Below, in pieces: positions 1 to 11,530 of a stretch of 64,000 nt of DNA. Source of the stretch: Prostheceraeus crozeri (Eukaryota > Platyhelminthes > Polycladida > Euryleptidae); contig CAJQUW010010458.1 in assembly GCA_907163375.1 (NCBI GenBank), positions 248,001 to 312,000 of the forward strand, in the 5' to 3' direction. Below the pieces are notes generated by a model. The model was not told where the DNA came from, did no database searches, and saw only the letters and a list, made by a program, of their open reading frames with translations. Position 1 is the stretch's first letter, and each line of letters begins with the position of its first letter. The position numbers and the translations under genes were made by a program.

Positions 1-465
1 GATTTTGTCGTGCCATAGCTCGTTTGAAAGCTAAGAGTGAGACAAATTCACGGAAAGAATCGGCTTGTTCCTATCTGTCTTCGTTTAGATGTGAGACGCC
101 ATTTAAGATTTTGGGACATTGGCGAAAAACGACAGAGTTAGAATTTGGGACGTTTTGGGCTCTAGCTTCAAAACGAAGCATCGGATGGGAAAACGAATTT
201 CAGATTTGGAATCAGCGTGAAATTCTCTATCTGTATGGTGAGTTTCAAGTCAATCGGAGAGTTTTAAAGTCAATCGGAGAGAAAAATTTTCAACATTTTT
301 CGGAAAAACGAGTTAGAATTTTTGCGATGGCTGCCTACTGTAGAGCCAAAACGAAGCATCGGATGGGAAAACGGAGGCCAGATTCGGATTCAGCGTCAAA
401 TTCTACATGGAATTGGTGTATTTCCAGCTCAATCGGAGCACTAGAACCGGAGATAGACGGGTTTT
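1..465 (+). repeat. Polinton left terminal inverted repeat (partial)
   Basis: This stretch is the reverse-complement relative of sequence at about 27,705-28,560. The best match is positions 1-200 against the copy ending near 28,250. Two shorter motifs recur within it: 'AAACGAAGCATCGGATG' and a 'CAATCGGAGAG' phrase. Position 1 corresponds to an internal point of the right repeat, so several hundred more bases of the left end should lie before the window. The small open frames here are repeat sequence and not genes. Confidence 0.9.
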
Positions 466-512
466 TAGTGTTTGGATGATGGGTATTACGTCATCAGCTG
501 ATCGCCACACAC

Positions 513-520
513 TATATAAG
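513..520 (+). promoter_or_regulatory. TATA box of the left-end gene
   Basis: TATATAAG lies just inside the left terminal repeat. About 45 bases downstream a leader exon ends at a consensus donor (GTAAGT at 567). This is the expected arrangement for a promoter driving the rightward gene at 1606. The call is by motif and spacing only. Confidence 0.6.
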
Positions 521-566
521 CTGGGAACCGACAGAGACTTGTCATTCAGACGAGAGATTGCCAACG

Positions 567-1603
567 GTAAGTCGTCTCTCTGAGCTCCGATGATAGCTTC
601 GGACATTCCAAATCCCGAGTTTCAATAAGAAACCGACTTAGAAAATTTCATTGCTGATATCAGCTAAGCCGTCAGACTTAGAGGTTCGCCAGGAGATGGC
701 CTTCGTCTCCAGGCCATAAAAGACTCCAAAACTTTAAAGGCTTGTAACTTTGCTTCTACAAGTCCGTTTGACTTGATTCAAAAAAGGTTCGGTCGCTATT
801 TACCTGCCCTAAGTGATAGACTACTTATAAAATTTCATAAGTAGTGCTAAAAAGTTGAAAATTTTAAATTCACTATTTTTGGAGGTTTTCTGGGGTTTTC
901 GACCCTGCTGAAGTCAATGAAAGCATTTTTAATTATGTCTGAGCCAGTCTTCTCATGCTATAAGCGGCTTTTCACTGAAAGCGAGCAAGACACTGAGAGT
1001 TTTGCTGTAATATTCCACTGACAGGGTGTTCCTTCGGGACGGCGGACGATGCCGTAGTGATAAGTGTGGCAAGGGAATGTGTCATATTTGAGACCGTAAC
1101 CGCTGGGACAACTCATGTCTCATGTTGGGCATTTGACACAGCTCTCAACGTAGCACTTTGAACGCCAATCGGTTGAGTCTTAGCTATCTTGTCATGGGTG
1201 GCCTCTAAACATCTCCATTGCAAAACGCTGGTGAATCAAGCACTCTACGGCTTGCTATCAAGCTGATCAAAGCAATAACTTGGGATGTTTCCTCAAGGTT
1301 TTCAAGTATGGTAAGTTCAAATCTGCTATCAGATTTCAAATTTAACTAAGTCTAAGGCAGCTTTGAGGGGTTAGATCCCAGCTACTGTTCACTACCTTTG
1401 ACTCGGCGTTGCTGTTACCACTTCGGGGCAGTGACAATGATGTCTTCAGCTGTAAATAGCGGGTATCGGGGAAGATCTCTCACTTCCCTAGTGATCAGTA
1501 CAAGGCCTTCGGGCTGTCGACGGGATCGAGTGCCACTCACTACACTCAAATCTATCATTCCTCACTAAGTGTAAAAATCATTGTTTTCCGTTTTTCGCTT
1601 CAG
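567..1603 (+). other. Probable leader intron, rich in RNA hairpins
   Basis: The stretch is bounded by a consensus donor (GTAAGT at 567-572) and a pyrimidine-rich tract ending in CAG at 1601-1603, three bases before the ATG at 1606. No long frame lies inside it. It contains several strong hairpins, including ones closed by UUCG tetraloops near 1035, 1422 and 1515, and a 'CTGCTATCAG' hairpin near 1325 that recurs near 2912. Its role is unknown. Intron status is inferred from the two splice signals and their placement. Confidence 0.55.
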
Positions 1604-1605
1604 AA

Positions 1606-2781
1606 ATGCCGAAATACAATAATATGAAGACCAGTTTCAAACTGTGTCAATGCCGGAAGGTATTCCGAGCTGACGCCTTCAAGAAGCACGCTTGCACTAA
1701 CAAGAAACAGATAGGGGTCGGTCGCTACTATTGCGGAGCCCGTAAAGTCAGTCGCTTAAGTGAGCGGCTGGAGGATTGGCACTCACAACACAGCGAGTGT
1801 CAAACAGGCGAAGTAGGCGAAGAAGAACGGAGTTCACTCTTCGCCACTGAGCTCCGTTCTTTGGAGCTACAATCTGCCAACGAGCAAGAACGGAGTTCAC
1901 TCTTCACCACTGAGGCCACTGAGCTACAATCCGCCATTGAAGCGATTGCCGCTATATCCTCACTTAGTAGCGAGAGCTCTCTGACCAGCAGCGATAGTGA
2001 GGAGGAGGAGGAGGGAGAGCTACAGTCGCAACTTATCGAGGACGTCGACCTCGATCGCGAGACCCCTACAGCCGTAACTGCGAGTGGAATTGCAACACAA
2101 TGTCGCAATTTTGTCAAGCGCCCGCCGGTGATCGCCGAACGGGATAGACTAAAGAAAGAGGTGGAGAAGTTGAAGGAGGAGGCCTTCTCATACAAGGCAA
2201 AGTATGAGGACCTAAAGAACGTGGCCGGAGAGATGAAGAAGGTGAAGGAGAGATTAAGCGAGCGGGATGGCGAGTTGGAGCAGGAGAGGCTCAAGACTCT
2301 CGAGGGGAAAGCCAGAGAAGAGGCTTTACTAGCAGAGAGGGAAAGTAGGGAGAAGGAGATACGAAGGTTGAAGGAGGAAGTGGAGAGACTCCGTGTGCAG
2401 ATGGCTAAGGTGGTCGAGACGAACCACGAGCTGCACCGTTCGGCGCAGCTGGTGGATCGCGATCGAAGGTTGCGTTCCAGTCGTCTGCACATCCCTATTA
2501 GAAAGGGGAGAGTAGCAGAAACTCCTCTCTTGTACGAGCGTGGAAGAGGGGAGAAATGCTACTCTCGGGTGAAGAAAGGGGTGGAGTGTCTACACTTCAC
2601 CTTCGATCATCGTGATCCGATCTCGAATTTCCTTTATGAGGAAGCGTCCGAGAAGATCTGTAAGTAAAAATGACTAAATTAAAATGTAAGATGATAACTC
2701 ACTACTTCTTTCTTTACAGACATCCAAGAGAAGCGACCACCCGCCCCGTTGCCGGAGCCGCAGTCGATACAGCAAGCCTGA
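1606..2781 (+). CDS. Polinton left-end gene, zinc-ribbon-like start and coiled coil
   Basis: An unrecognised protein of about 370 residues. The N-terminus has Cys/His pairs (a CQCRKVF motif, HAC, then YYCGA, and H/C spacings to about residue 65) that resemble a degenerate C2H2 finger. A Glu/Ser-rich segment follows. Residues about 180-290 are a long Glu/Lys/Arg heptad-rich region typical of a coiled coil. The ATG directly follows a splice acceptor. A second intron is likely: GTAAGT at 2660 and a pyrimidine tract ending in AG at 2718-2719, which would end the protein at 2781 after a short Pro-rich tail. It is the first rightward gene from the left end and has a TATA box at 513. No homologue is known to me; a DNA- or virion-associated structural role is only a guess. 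Confidence 0.6.
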
Positions 2782-2819
2782 GTCCCTACCACACACCCCG
2801 AGAACGAACCACCGGCTCT

Positions 2820-3120
2820 CTTAAGGGCCACCATGGGGCAAGACATGATAGAACCTCCACGCGGTTTGCCCTGGGCAGTCTTCGGACTGGCGAATACTAT
2901 CATTAAGTTGAATCTGCTATCAGTCAACTTGAACGTTGCAAATGAAGTTCGGTGTAATACTTCCTTTCGACGGGCGTTCCTGTAAAGGGCGGCGGTGAAA
3001 CCCGTAGCTATGTATACCGCAAGGGATATTCGGCAATGGTCAATCTTGTTCAACCTCTCTGCGTCATGTTTGCAAGTGATTGCCTCTATCTCAACGTAGT
3101 ATGCATTCGCGCCAGGGCGA
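2820..3120 (+). other. Structured segment related to the leader intron
   Basis: This non-coding stretch shares local order-of-base similarity with 1020-1345. Both have a 'TCTGCTATCAG' hairpin flanked by complementary AAGTT/AACTT or AAAT/ATTT arms. Both also have a module with GTTCC, GGCGG, CCGTAG, GCAAGGGA and TCTCAACGTAG in the same order (about 1028-1160 and 2968-3095). A UUCG-closed hairpin is at about 2877-2890. A pair of related structured RNAs flanking one gene is plausible, but folding has not been computed. Confidence 0.35.
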
Positions 3121-3540
3121 CATTTAGCTAACTGTCGAAGGTTGCCTAAAACTTTCCACTGCATACGTTATGAGAACCATGAGTTCTACCTGTCTCTATC
3201 AATGAGACGAATTGATGAATGGAATGAAATGGGAGGACACTCACGCGCCACACGCAACATAACACACTTCTCTCTTCCGTAGTCTAACAAGCTCTTTACA
3301 CATGGATCGCAGTCGATTGCTATCCCTGTATCAGAAGTGTAAGCTATCTTAATTTTATTTAACACTATTTCATCTACCATCATCTACCATCATCACCCAT
3401 AAGAAATGTTATAAGATTTGCAAGTTAGACTAAGCGTGTTACTATTACCAAATGAAAAAGTATACATGCTTAAATCATCCACTGAAGCCCCATTCAAGTA
3501 ATTCAGTATGAAAGCAAAGATAATATGAAATAAAAATTTA
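3121..3540. other. Intergenic, no secure gene
   Basis: A 65-codon minus-strand frame at 3186-3383 has a CDPC and a CPP motif but no recognisable family and no clear promoter. I leave it unassigned. The rest shows no feature I can support. Confidence 0.4.
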
Positions 3541-3996
3541 TTATGGCATGTATTTCAAAAGGTCTTCATCATCAATATCGTCCCAGAGTCTGGCTTCACA
3601 TAGATCACAAAAACAGTTGAGCTGCTTTAATCGTTCTTCCACTGCGAGCCTCACTTTGTCAATATACTCCCACTCCGCCATAGTTCGTGGCTGGGAGTAA
3701 GGGGTGTACCACTCCTATAATTGGTGGAGGAATTTGGTGCTGGTGATCTCCATCACATCGTCAGTATCATACTGGAGATACTTCCACCTCACGCCTGTTA
3801 AGTCGGGACACTCCTTCTCACATACACTCTCCTCTTCCTCATCCGCTGCTAATGACAACTTTCTGATATTGTCCAGTCGGTACACCTTCTCTACCTTCCC
3901 CTTCGTTGGAGCGTTTGGTGCAACGAGCACTTTTGCTGATGTGCATGGAGAGGAGAACTCCAATGCGGTATTTCGTGTTGTTGGAGGACTTGTCAT
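3541..3996 (-). pseudogene. Small acidic Polinton protein, not intact
   Basis: A leftward gene of unknown function, set divergently to the polymerase. Readable parts are acidic and end with a CFCDLCEARLW motif (two C-x2-C-like pairs) and an Asp/Glu-rich tail. The coding end overlaps an AATAAA poly(A) signal, which supports a real transcription unit ending at about 3541. The copy is not a single open frame. Its start at 3996 faces the shared promoter region 3997-4274. Confidence 0.45.
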
Positions 3997-4274
3997 GCTG
4001 ACTGTGAATAATAACTTTGAAATGTTTTCTAATTCTTAAGTATCAACAAGCAACCAATCAGAATGAACAGCCAATGAATGATGAATATGAAAGTATATAT
4101 GCAAAGTGACATTCGTGTCATTTCACTCTGTCTTTGAGACGTATAAGTGAAGTGTTCTCTAGCGAATTCTGTTATTATTTGAGGTGTACAAGTGAACTGC
4201 TATCTCGTGAATTCCAAATTTGAGTGAAGTCTCTATCTTGTAGAAGTATCAACCTTAAACTTGATTTCATTGAA
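3997..4274. promoter_or_regulatory. Divergent promoter with TATA box, polymerase and 3541-3996 gene
   Basis: TATATATG lies at 4094-4101 and the same A/T block reads as TATATA on the other strand. It sits roughly 180 bases before the polymerase start codon and 100 bases before the leftward gene. A pyrimidine-rich initiator-like stretch (TCATTTCACTCTGTC) follows at about 4118. The region is inferred to serve both genes. Confidence 0.5.
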
Positions 4275-7200
4275 ATGGTAAGTTGAAAATTTCCTCTCTC
4301 ATCTCCCTCAAACGTGTGGCTAATAGCATTTTCCTCAATTTCAGGCATCAACTTCATCACCAACGCCCTCCCTTCTCGAGGAAAGTTTAGAGTTGTTGAG
4401 TCAAGGTAGGTTGTAACAATACACTGAGACTTGAACAGAGATGATAGAATGATTTCTCTTTCAGGTGATGTGAGTTCCATCTCAGAACTGTCGCGACATG
4501 GCAACGAGTGGGAATGTGCTGACTGTGGGCACATCTTCACGAGGAAATGGGATCTCACCCGACACATCAAGCGAGGTGTTTGTCGACCTAAGCCGGCATC
4601 AATCTCCGAAGGTGGGGATGATTCTGTTAACGTCGTCTCCTTTTCTTGCGACTTGTGCGCTCAGTCTTTCGAGACACGTTTTGAACTATCTTCGCACAGA
4701 CTTCAACATACACACACGAACGATACCTACACCAACGGTACCTCCTCTATCCGACTCACTGAAGTGTCCATAAATAATTTAGTGAGGAACTACCAGATGG
4801 ACTCCTCAGAAACCATTGCTAACTTTGAGGAATGGTTTCATCAAAATTCATCATTGATAGAAGCGCTCTTCAACAATTTAGACAATTTTAGGATGAAGGC
4901 GCTCATCTATCTTAAAATAAAATATGTAAAAATCGACCACCATACTGGACAAATAATAGAGAGGTTGGAGTTTCACATACCCTCCTCTCCTGCAACCGAG
5001 GTTGTAGACTATGAGTCTTGGATAAATTTTCACATCCAAGGATTAAAATTAAATATTGATAAATTTAACGAGCGCGATAGCGGTCTCATTTTTGACGGCA
5101 TTGAGTCCGCCTTATTTAAAATCAGTTTATTAGGAAATCATAGTGGTCGAGGCTCCTTTAAACTTCCAAAAAATTTAAAAAACAAAACAGCAGTCATCAA
5201 TGTCGATTGCGAATCGCAATGTTTTAAATATGCTGTCCTCTCCATTCTCCACTATAATGACATCAATGCGAATCGAAATCGCACATATAGCTATAGGCAG
5301 TGGGAGAATGAATTAAACTTCGATGACTGTAATAGTGACGATATGAAAATTAAAGATATAGAAAAATTTGAAAAATTGAACAACATTAAAATAGTTCTCC
5401 ATGTTTGGGAAAAAGGATTGAAGGGTGTGCGCTACAACTCGCGTTCGAGTTGTTATGAACGTACAGTAAACCTGTTATTAGTAAAACAGGATGATAGTGA
5501 GGAATGGCACTACTGCGGTATTCCCAAAATCTCTCGCTTATACCACCACTTAGAAAACTCTAGTAGAGAGTTATATTACTGCGACAGATGTATTCGCCAC
5601 TTTAGGAGGAAAACTAAATTTGAAACTCATTATGAGTGGTGTAAGCGAGGTAAACTGCAAATGGAACGCATGCCCAAAGATAAGGAGTTTTCATATAGAG
5701 AGAATGGCGATGAACTAAGTCCTCTTCGTGTCATCTATGCTGACATCGAATGCTATATCGATGATAACATCCATCGACCAGCAGCCATTTCCTGCTATGA
5801 AGTATGGCATGATCACTTTAGGAGTAGGCAAAATAAAATGCGCGTCTGGCAAGGTGAGGATTGTATTTACCAATTCCTACAATTCCTCGAACAGGCTGTA
5901 AAATTTCAACAAAAGTATGATGGTGAACTCTATCGCAGATCATTGCATATGACAGCAGATGATCAAGCAAAATTTGATAGTTGCAACGTTTGCCCCAAAT
6001 GTAGGAAAACATTTGACGATGATAAGATTAAGAAAGTGCGCGACCATGATCACATCACTGGTAAATTTAGAAACGCACTCTGTTCAAAATGTAATTTTTC
6101 GCTGAGGATGAAGCGGCGTACATTACCCGTCATTTTCCATAATTTCAAGGGCTACGACAGCCATATGATAATAAAAGGAGGTTTAGGTCAAATGAAAGAG
6201 TGGAAGCTTGATGTAATAGCAAAAACGAGAGAGAAGTTTATGGCCATGACAGCAAAAGTGCCTGTCGATAAAACTAAAGAAAATAAGACGGTCTATTTTG
6301 ATATAAAATTTTTAGATTCCTACCAATTTATGACTGCATCACTGGCCTCTCTCGTGCAAAATCTAAAGTCTCTTCCACTAACACAAAATCTTAAGAAACA
6401 ATATCCAAATCTAACCGATGAAGTCATCACACGGAAAGGAGTCTTTCCATATGCATATTTTGATGCAATTAGTAAACTCGGCGAGACTTCTCTTCCGCCC
6501 ATAGATAAATTTAAAAATGATTTGACCGGCGCAGAATGTAAGACCGAAGATTATGATCATGCACAAGATGCATGGATAAAATTTGACTGCCATACATTTG
6601 GTGAATATATGATTGCCTACCTTAAGTTAGATGTATTTTTGCTGGCTGATGTATTTCAGGAGTTTCGACGAGTGGCATTAGAAGAAGATAAGTTAGATCC
6701 CGTCCACTTTGTCAGTCTGCCAGCCATGTCATTTAAGTCTGCTTTTAAAATGACTGGTGAGACCATTCATCTCTTACAAGATCCAGAGATGTATAATTTA
6801 TTTGAGCGAGGAATTCGCGGTGGTCTCACATTTGTAAATAAACATAGGTTAAAATCTGAAACAGTAGGTAATGATCATACCCATCTTAAGTATTATGATC
6901 AAAATAATTTGTATGGTAGTTCATTATCCAAACCGCTACCTCACTCTGAGTTTAGCTGGTTAGATGATAGTGAAATTCAACATTTCTCCAACCCTTCTAA
7001 CATACTAGCAATTCCAGATGAAGGTGATTGGGGATATTATTTTGAGATAGATCTAATCTATCCAAATAATATTAAACATAAAACCGTAGATTTTCCACTC
7101 GCACCCGAATCAGGTGAAGTGACCAAAGATATGTTTTCCGACTTTATGAAACAATTTCATAAAGATTTAGAATCATGCGGTCAACCCGACTATAAGCCTT

Positions 7201-8246
7201 GCCGCAAACTTTTACTCACCCAGTATGATAAGGAAAACTATCTAGTCCACTTTAGCATCTTAAAATTTTATTTAGAAATGGGCATGATTTTAAAAAGAGT
7301 TCACCGCATTATTAAATTTAGACAGAAAGCCTTCCTCAAACCATATATTGATAGTAACAGCCAGAAACGTGCACTAGCCCAAAATAATTTTGAAAAAGAT
7401 TTTTATAAATATAAGAACAACAGTCTATTTGGTAAGACGATGGAGGATGTTAGAAAGCGCGTAAACTACAAACTAGTTAATGATGATCAAAAGTATCACA
7501 AATTGGCCTCATCACCTCTATTCATCGATAGAGACATTATCGATGAGGACCTTATAGGTGTTAAAATGATAAAATCTGAAGTTGAGTTGTGCAAACCCAT
7601 CTATATTGGTCAAGCTGTACTAGATTACTCTAAGCTTGAAATGTACCAACTCTTTTATAAAATACTAAAACCATGTCCTCTCGTAAAAGAGGTTCGTTTG
7701 TTGGGTGGTGATACAGATAGTTTCTTCTTAGGTATTACCACTCAAAAAGATTTAAATTTCAATGAAGTAGGAAAATCTTTAGAAAGATATTTTGATACAT
7801 CAAATTATCCTACTGATCACCCACTCTACTCCATCAAAAATAAGGCAAAACTTGGCTGCTTTAAGGATGAGACAGCAGGGAAGGAAATAGATGAAATGAT
7901 TCTCCTCCGTCCAAAAATGTATTCTATGAAATTAAAGGATAGCGACGATAGTATTAAGCGTGCTAAAGGCATATCAAGATCATTGGTCTCTAACATGAAA
8001 CATAAGAATTTCAGGAAAGCCTATAGAATTAAAAATATAACGTTTGTCAATATGACAATCTTAAAATCTAAGTCGCATGAGATCAAAACTCATACTTTTA
8101 GGAAACGGGCGCTTTCAGCATGGGAGGATAAGAGGTGCTGGCTAGAACACAACATATCTCTTCCACATGGACATCCTGACACAAACATACCACCACCCAA
8201 AAGAATTAAACTCACACTACCACATTCAGGAGACGTCTTAGCATAA
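4275..8246 (+). CDS. Polinton protein-primed DNA polymerase B with N-terminal zinc fingers
   Basis: Replicates the element by protein priming. The largest exon is open from 4465 to 8246. Two small introns with consensus ends are likely at 4278-4344 and 4406-4464, so the first exon carries only the ATG and the product is about 1,280 residues. Motifs in order: two C2H2 fingers (about residues 37-60 and 83-105); a Cys-containing domain with NVDCESQCF (about 266), reminiscent of papain-fold/OTU modules; a third Cys/His finger (about 400-425); exonuclease motif I YADIECYI (445); an endonuclease-VII-like zinc motif with CPKC, DHDHITGKFR and CSKC (530-566); exonuclease II HNFKGYDSH (579); exonuclease III YLKLDVFLLAD (738); polymerase motif A DQNNLYGS (830); motif B NNSLFGK (1005); motif C GGDTDSF (1101); and a KxY motif (1169). 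Family certain; this gene looks whole. Confidence 0.95.
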
Positions 8247-8551
8247 TCATCCTTAACTTAGTATTTTGATGTTGATTTCTGTAGATAAACATTGTTGTTT
8301 TATGTATCGCATGAGATTGTTTTTTCCTTGTGAATATGTGTCCACATCTGTACATTCCCCATGTGATGACTTTTCCACTGAAAGACATTTTTCCTATCCC
8401 TGTATATTTCCACCCTTCACGAAGTAAAAAGACTTTTTGTATATAGCAATGTTTATTGAAGTGCGCTCATGTATATATTTTCAGTGGATGTTGTATAAAG
8501 TCTATTGCTTCACATTCATGTACATATTTCAATAAATGTTGTATAAAGACT

Positions 8552-10102
8552 TCACTTTGTTTTCCGAAACACTAACGTTATGAGGGATTTAGTATCTTTC
8601 ACGCGGATGCACTCTTGTAAACCATTGGTAATTTTGATAGCAATAGAGGGTATAGTTTGTTTGACGACGGGATGATAGAAAATAGATTCAAACATCTTCT
8701 CGACTATTCCATATGAAGCGTCTTTATCATGAATGAAATCACGTAAAATGTATTCTTTTTTCTCACCAACAGAAATAGGTAGAATCAAATCACTTTGAAT
8801 GTAAAGGTGCTGTTCATGTTTATCATGTGTCATTGGTGTTTCTATACCAATCGTATGCGCAGCAGCAAACACTGTTTGTAGCATTGAAAAACCAAAGAGT
8901 TTTTTCAAATTTTTACTCAATTGACATTGAATGTCATCACCCAGTCTCAGAACAACGCGTTGATTTTCAATTGAAAACGAAATGTGGTGTGTCTTTACAT
9001 CATATTTACTTTTCATCACATGCTTCAACTTCTGTTGTATATAAGGATTTACTACATGAATGAAGCTTTCAACTGTATGATATAGACGCGGCATTATATT
9101 GATAGCAACTTTAGATTCTTCATAAGACTGGTAAATTTTCTTGATGCGATCGCCATAGATGTCCACCCACCATTCATCATTAACTGAATCAGCTTTAGTG
9201 TGATATTCATGAGAAGCATACACCACACCGCTTCCAATAATAGGTGTATAATGTCTTACAAAATGACGCAAGGTTGGAGAGAAATAAACTGTAAGTTTGT
9301 CATTATATTTCTGAATAACCAACTTATTTTTGTTCGCCATAATTTTCTCTCCATACTTCTTACCCACAGTCTCATTCCATCGTTTTACTAACTCAATAAG
9401 TGATAAAGGTTGAACACCACGCTTTTTCAAAATGATGCGTTCTTCGCATTCTACAACATCTTCATCAAATATTTTAAATCTATAATGAAATTTGTTGATT
9501 CGATTTGAATAAACTTTTTTAACATTTGCAGTAGCAATTGATGTTAGATGTAGTCCATGACCAAAACCAAGATGTGGATAGAATTCATTATCCAACCTCA
9601 GCGTAAGACCTTTAGTAAAAGAATGAAAGCGGAGGAACTGTCTCCCACTCCAATGATAGATAGTAAACTCATAAGCTTTCTGATTTTTATTCTTCATGAT
9701 GGAAGTATTACCACTGTTGAATGCCTTAATAATTTTCTCATTCCCAAATGGTTCATAAGAATCTGATTTTATCTGAATCCATTCATAGTTCCACTTTCCA
9801 TCTGATGTTAAATTGTATGGGAACTGAAATGCATTATTCATCGTTATTCCATCATGGGTGCGAGGAGTCAATATCATTTCTTCCAAATCATTCACATTCT
9901 GAATATTGCTATCATAGCAAATACTAGAAACGCCAACCTCCCATTCACCTTCTAAATGCAGTGGCCGATTTAATTCTACTCGATAGTCTGATGGTTTATT
10001 TTTGGGAAATTTATTCATAGAAGCATTACTGGGCAAGTAGATTAGAAACGAGTCCTTATTTTCACTTTCCATATTATTCACATTGGAAAAATATATTAGC
10101 AT
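8552..10102 (-). CDS. Polinton virion-type accessory protein, copy A
   Basis: A protein of about 506-516 residues. The more likely start is the ATG at 10,072, which puts the conserved start 'FLIYLPSNASMNKFP' near the N-terminus. This N-terminal signature (small hydrophobic strand, PSNAS, then a stretch ending GEWEVGVSSICY) is typical of proteins found beside capsid genes in animal Polintons. No function is established to my knowledge. It lies tail-to-tail with the polymerase and directly downstream of a paralogue at 10,112-11,528 that shows the same N-terminal 'NGNWEVGVTQLVY' pattern. An AATAAA-like stretch lies beyond its end. The strand, spacing and paralogy suggest late co-expressed structural genes. 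A role as a capsid-associated protein is inference. Confidence 0.7.
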   Translation of the reverse strand: MLIYFSNVNNMESENKDSFLIYLPSNASMNKFPKNKPSDYRVELNRPLHLEGEWEVGVSSICYDSNIQNVNDLEEMILTPRTHDGITMNNAFQFPYNLTSDGKWNYEWIQIKSDSYEPFGNEKIIKAFNSGNTSIMKNKNQKAYEFTIYHWSGRQFLRFHSFTKGLTLRLDNEFYPHLGFGHGLHLTSIATANVKKVYSNRINKFHYRFKIFDEDVVECEERIILKKRGVQPLSLIELVKRWNETVGKKYGEKIMANKNKLVIQKYNDKLTVYFSPTLRHFVRHYTPIIGSGVVYASHEYHTKADSVNDEWWVDIYGDRIKKIYQSYEESKVAINIMPRLYHTVESFIHVVNPYIQQKLKHVMKSKYDVKTHHISFSIENQRVVLRLGDDIQCQLSKNLKKLFGFSMLQTVFAAAHTIGIETPMTHDKHEQHLYIQSDLILPISVGEKKEYILRDFIHDKDASYGIVEKMFESIFYHPVVKQTIPSIAIKITNGLQECIRVKDTKSLITLVFRKTK

Positions 10103-10111
10103 ACGTTTGCA

Positions 10112-11528
10112 TTAACTCTTCATTCGGAAATGGAGTGTGATACTTGTCACAGCATCTTTATGAAAAGGAATCAACGCACCAGCATCGTCATAAATGGCAA
10201 TATCAATTTGTGGGATGTAGTTTGATTTCAGCTTTGTATAATGCACTTTCTTGAAAGTATGCTCAGATAAAATACTGCAGCTTTTTGGCTGGTATGGTAT
10301 CATTGCTAGCAATGGAGCTTCAACATCTCCCACACGTACATCTTCACCAATATTGGAATATATCTGAAAATAGTTAATACGACGCGATAGCGACATGTCT
10401 GCGCTAGCTTTGGTTACAGTACCACTTTTAAAGATATTTTGATCAAAACCCAAAATGTCCATTAGAGTTTTATCCATAATTAGTTCAATACCTTTTCCAC
10501 TTATAGTGAGAGACAAAGTACCTTCTTTTCAGAAAATGAAATATGTTGGTCATTATCACTTCATTTAAATAATCTACAACCAATTTAACCGAAGTAATAA
10601 TGCGAGGCATCAACACTCTTGTTTCATGTAAGATACCACCTAAAGGCTCTACACACTTTCTGTATAAAGATACGGTCCATTCTGTATCAAATTGATTTGA
10701 CCTTTCACATGGTAAATGTTGCATATCAGATTTTCCATGAACAGCTGCAGAACGATGTCGTAAGAACTGATGAAAATCTTTTGAACAAACTAATACTAGA
10801 TCATCATCATTTAATTTGCTTATTGCAATATGATTAGATGATTTAATATAAGTCAATGTTGCCACTTGTTTGCCATCAACTCGAAGGAGATAATTAAATT
10901 TCTTCAATAATGTTTCAGGAGTCATGTTTGTCTTTCTTGGCTTAATCACAATCTTCTTCACCAACGTCTTCTCATTTCTTGGAATAAGATCTACATAATA
11001 AGCTTCCTCTCGATATATTAACTGTTTATGACCACTTATGTGGTAATTAACGTTAAAATTATCATAGCTTGTTAAGGCGCTAGCGAGGTAACCTAAATCA
11101 TTTCTTAAACTTGGACTTAAACCAACAATCCAATCTTTCTCAACTACATGATGTACATAATTATAATCATCATTGTGCGGAGTAAATTGGACAATATGTT
11201 TACTCGCTTTATTCAAGAAATCATATATAAACTTTTTACATGATAAGAGATCTTTCTTTGGCCACTGTGGAATGTATACTCGGCACCCCTTTTCACATTG
11301 ATAAGCAGCTGTACGCCTCATATTAATAGTCATCACCTCATGATCAAAAGTATAGACACAGTTGCTATAAACAAGTTGAGTGACACCCACTTCCCAATTT
11401 CCATTTAGCTGTTGTGCATGATCAATGGGAGTAGAAAAGAGTGCGGCTCGATTACTAGTAAATCTCTTTGTAGCCGCATTGCTAAGCAAAATATTATAAA
11501 ACGACATTTTTATATTGCTAATCTGCAA
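10112..11528 (-). pseudogene. Polinton virion-type accessory protein, copy B (not a single frame)
   Basis: Second member of the family seen at 8552-10,102. The probable start is the ATG at 11,507 (MSFYNILLSNAATKRF). The N-terminal half has the same layout: a short hydrophobic strand, an Asn-rich turn, then NGNWEVGV. The C-terminal part has MDKTLMDILGF and a strand ending in FRMKS that matches the layout of copy A's C-terminus. Copies A and B lie head-to-tail 9 bases apart, so a tandem duplication within the element or its ancestor is likely. This copy is not carried in one open frame. Confidence 0.6.
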
Positions 11529-11530
11529 CT

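Noticed and set aside
1-480. Open frame across the left terminal repeat
   Set aside because: The same pseudo-peptide occurs in every copy of the repeat unit at the right end and contains no domain. It is a chance frame in the inverted repeat.
1800-2492. 230-codon minus-strand frame rich in Ser/Leu
   Set aside because: Antisense shadow of the coiled-coil gene at 1606; its composition mirrors the Glu/Lys-rich codons of the other strand.
2679-3164. 161-codon minus-strand frame
   Set aside because: No recognisable family. It overlaps the last exon of the left-end gene and the hairpin-rich segment, whose similarity to 1028-1160 is better explained as RNA than protein.
3704-4039. 111-codon plus-strand frame
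   Set aside because: Opposite-strand shadow of the small acidic gene at 3541-3996, which has a poly(A) signal in the right place.
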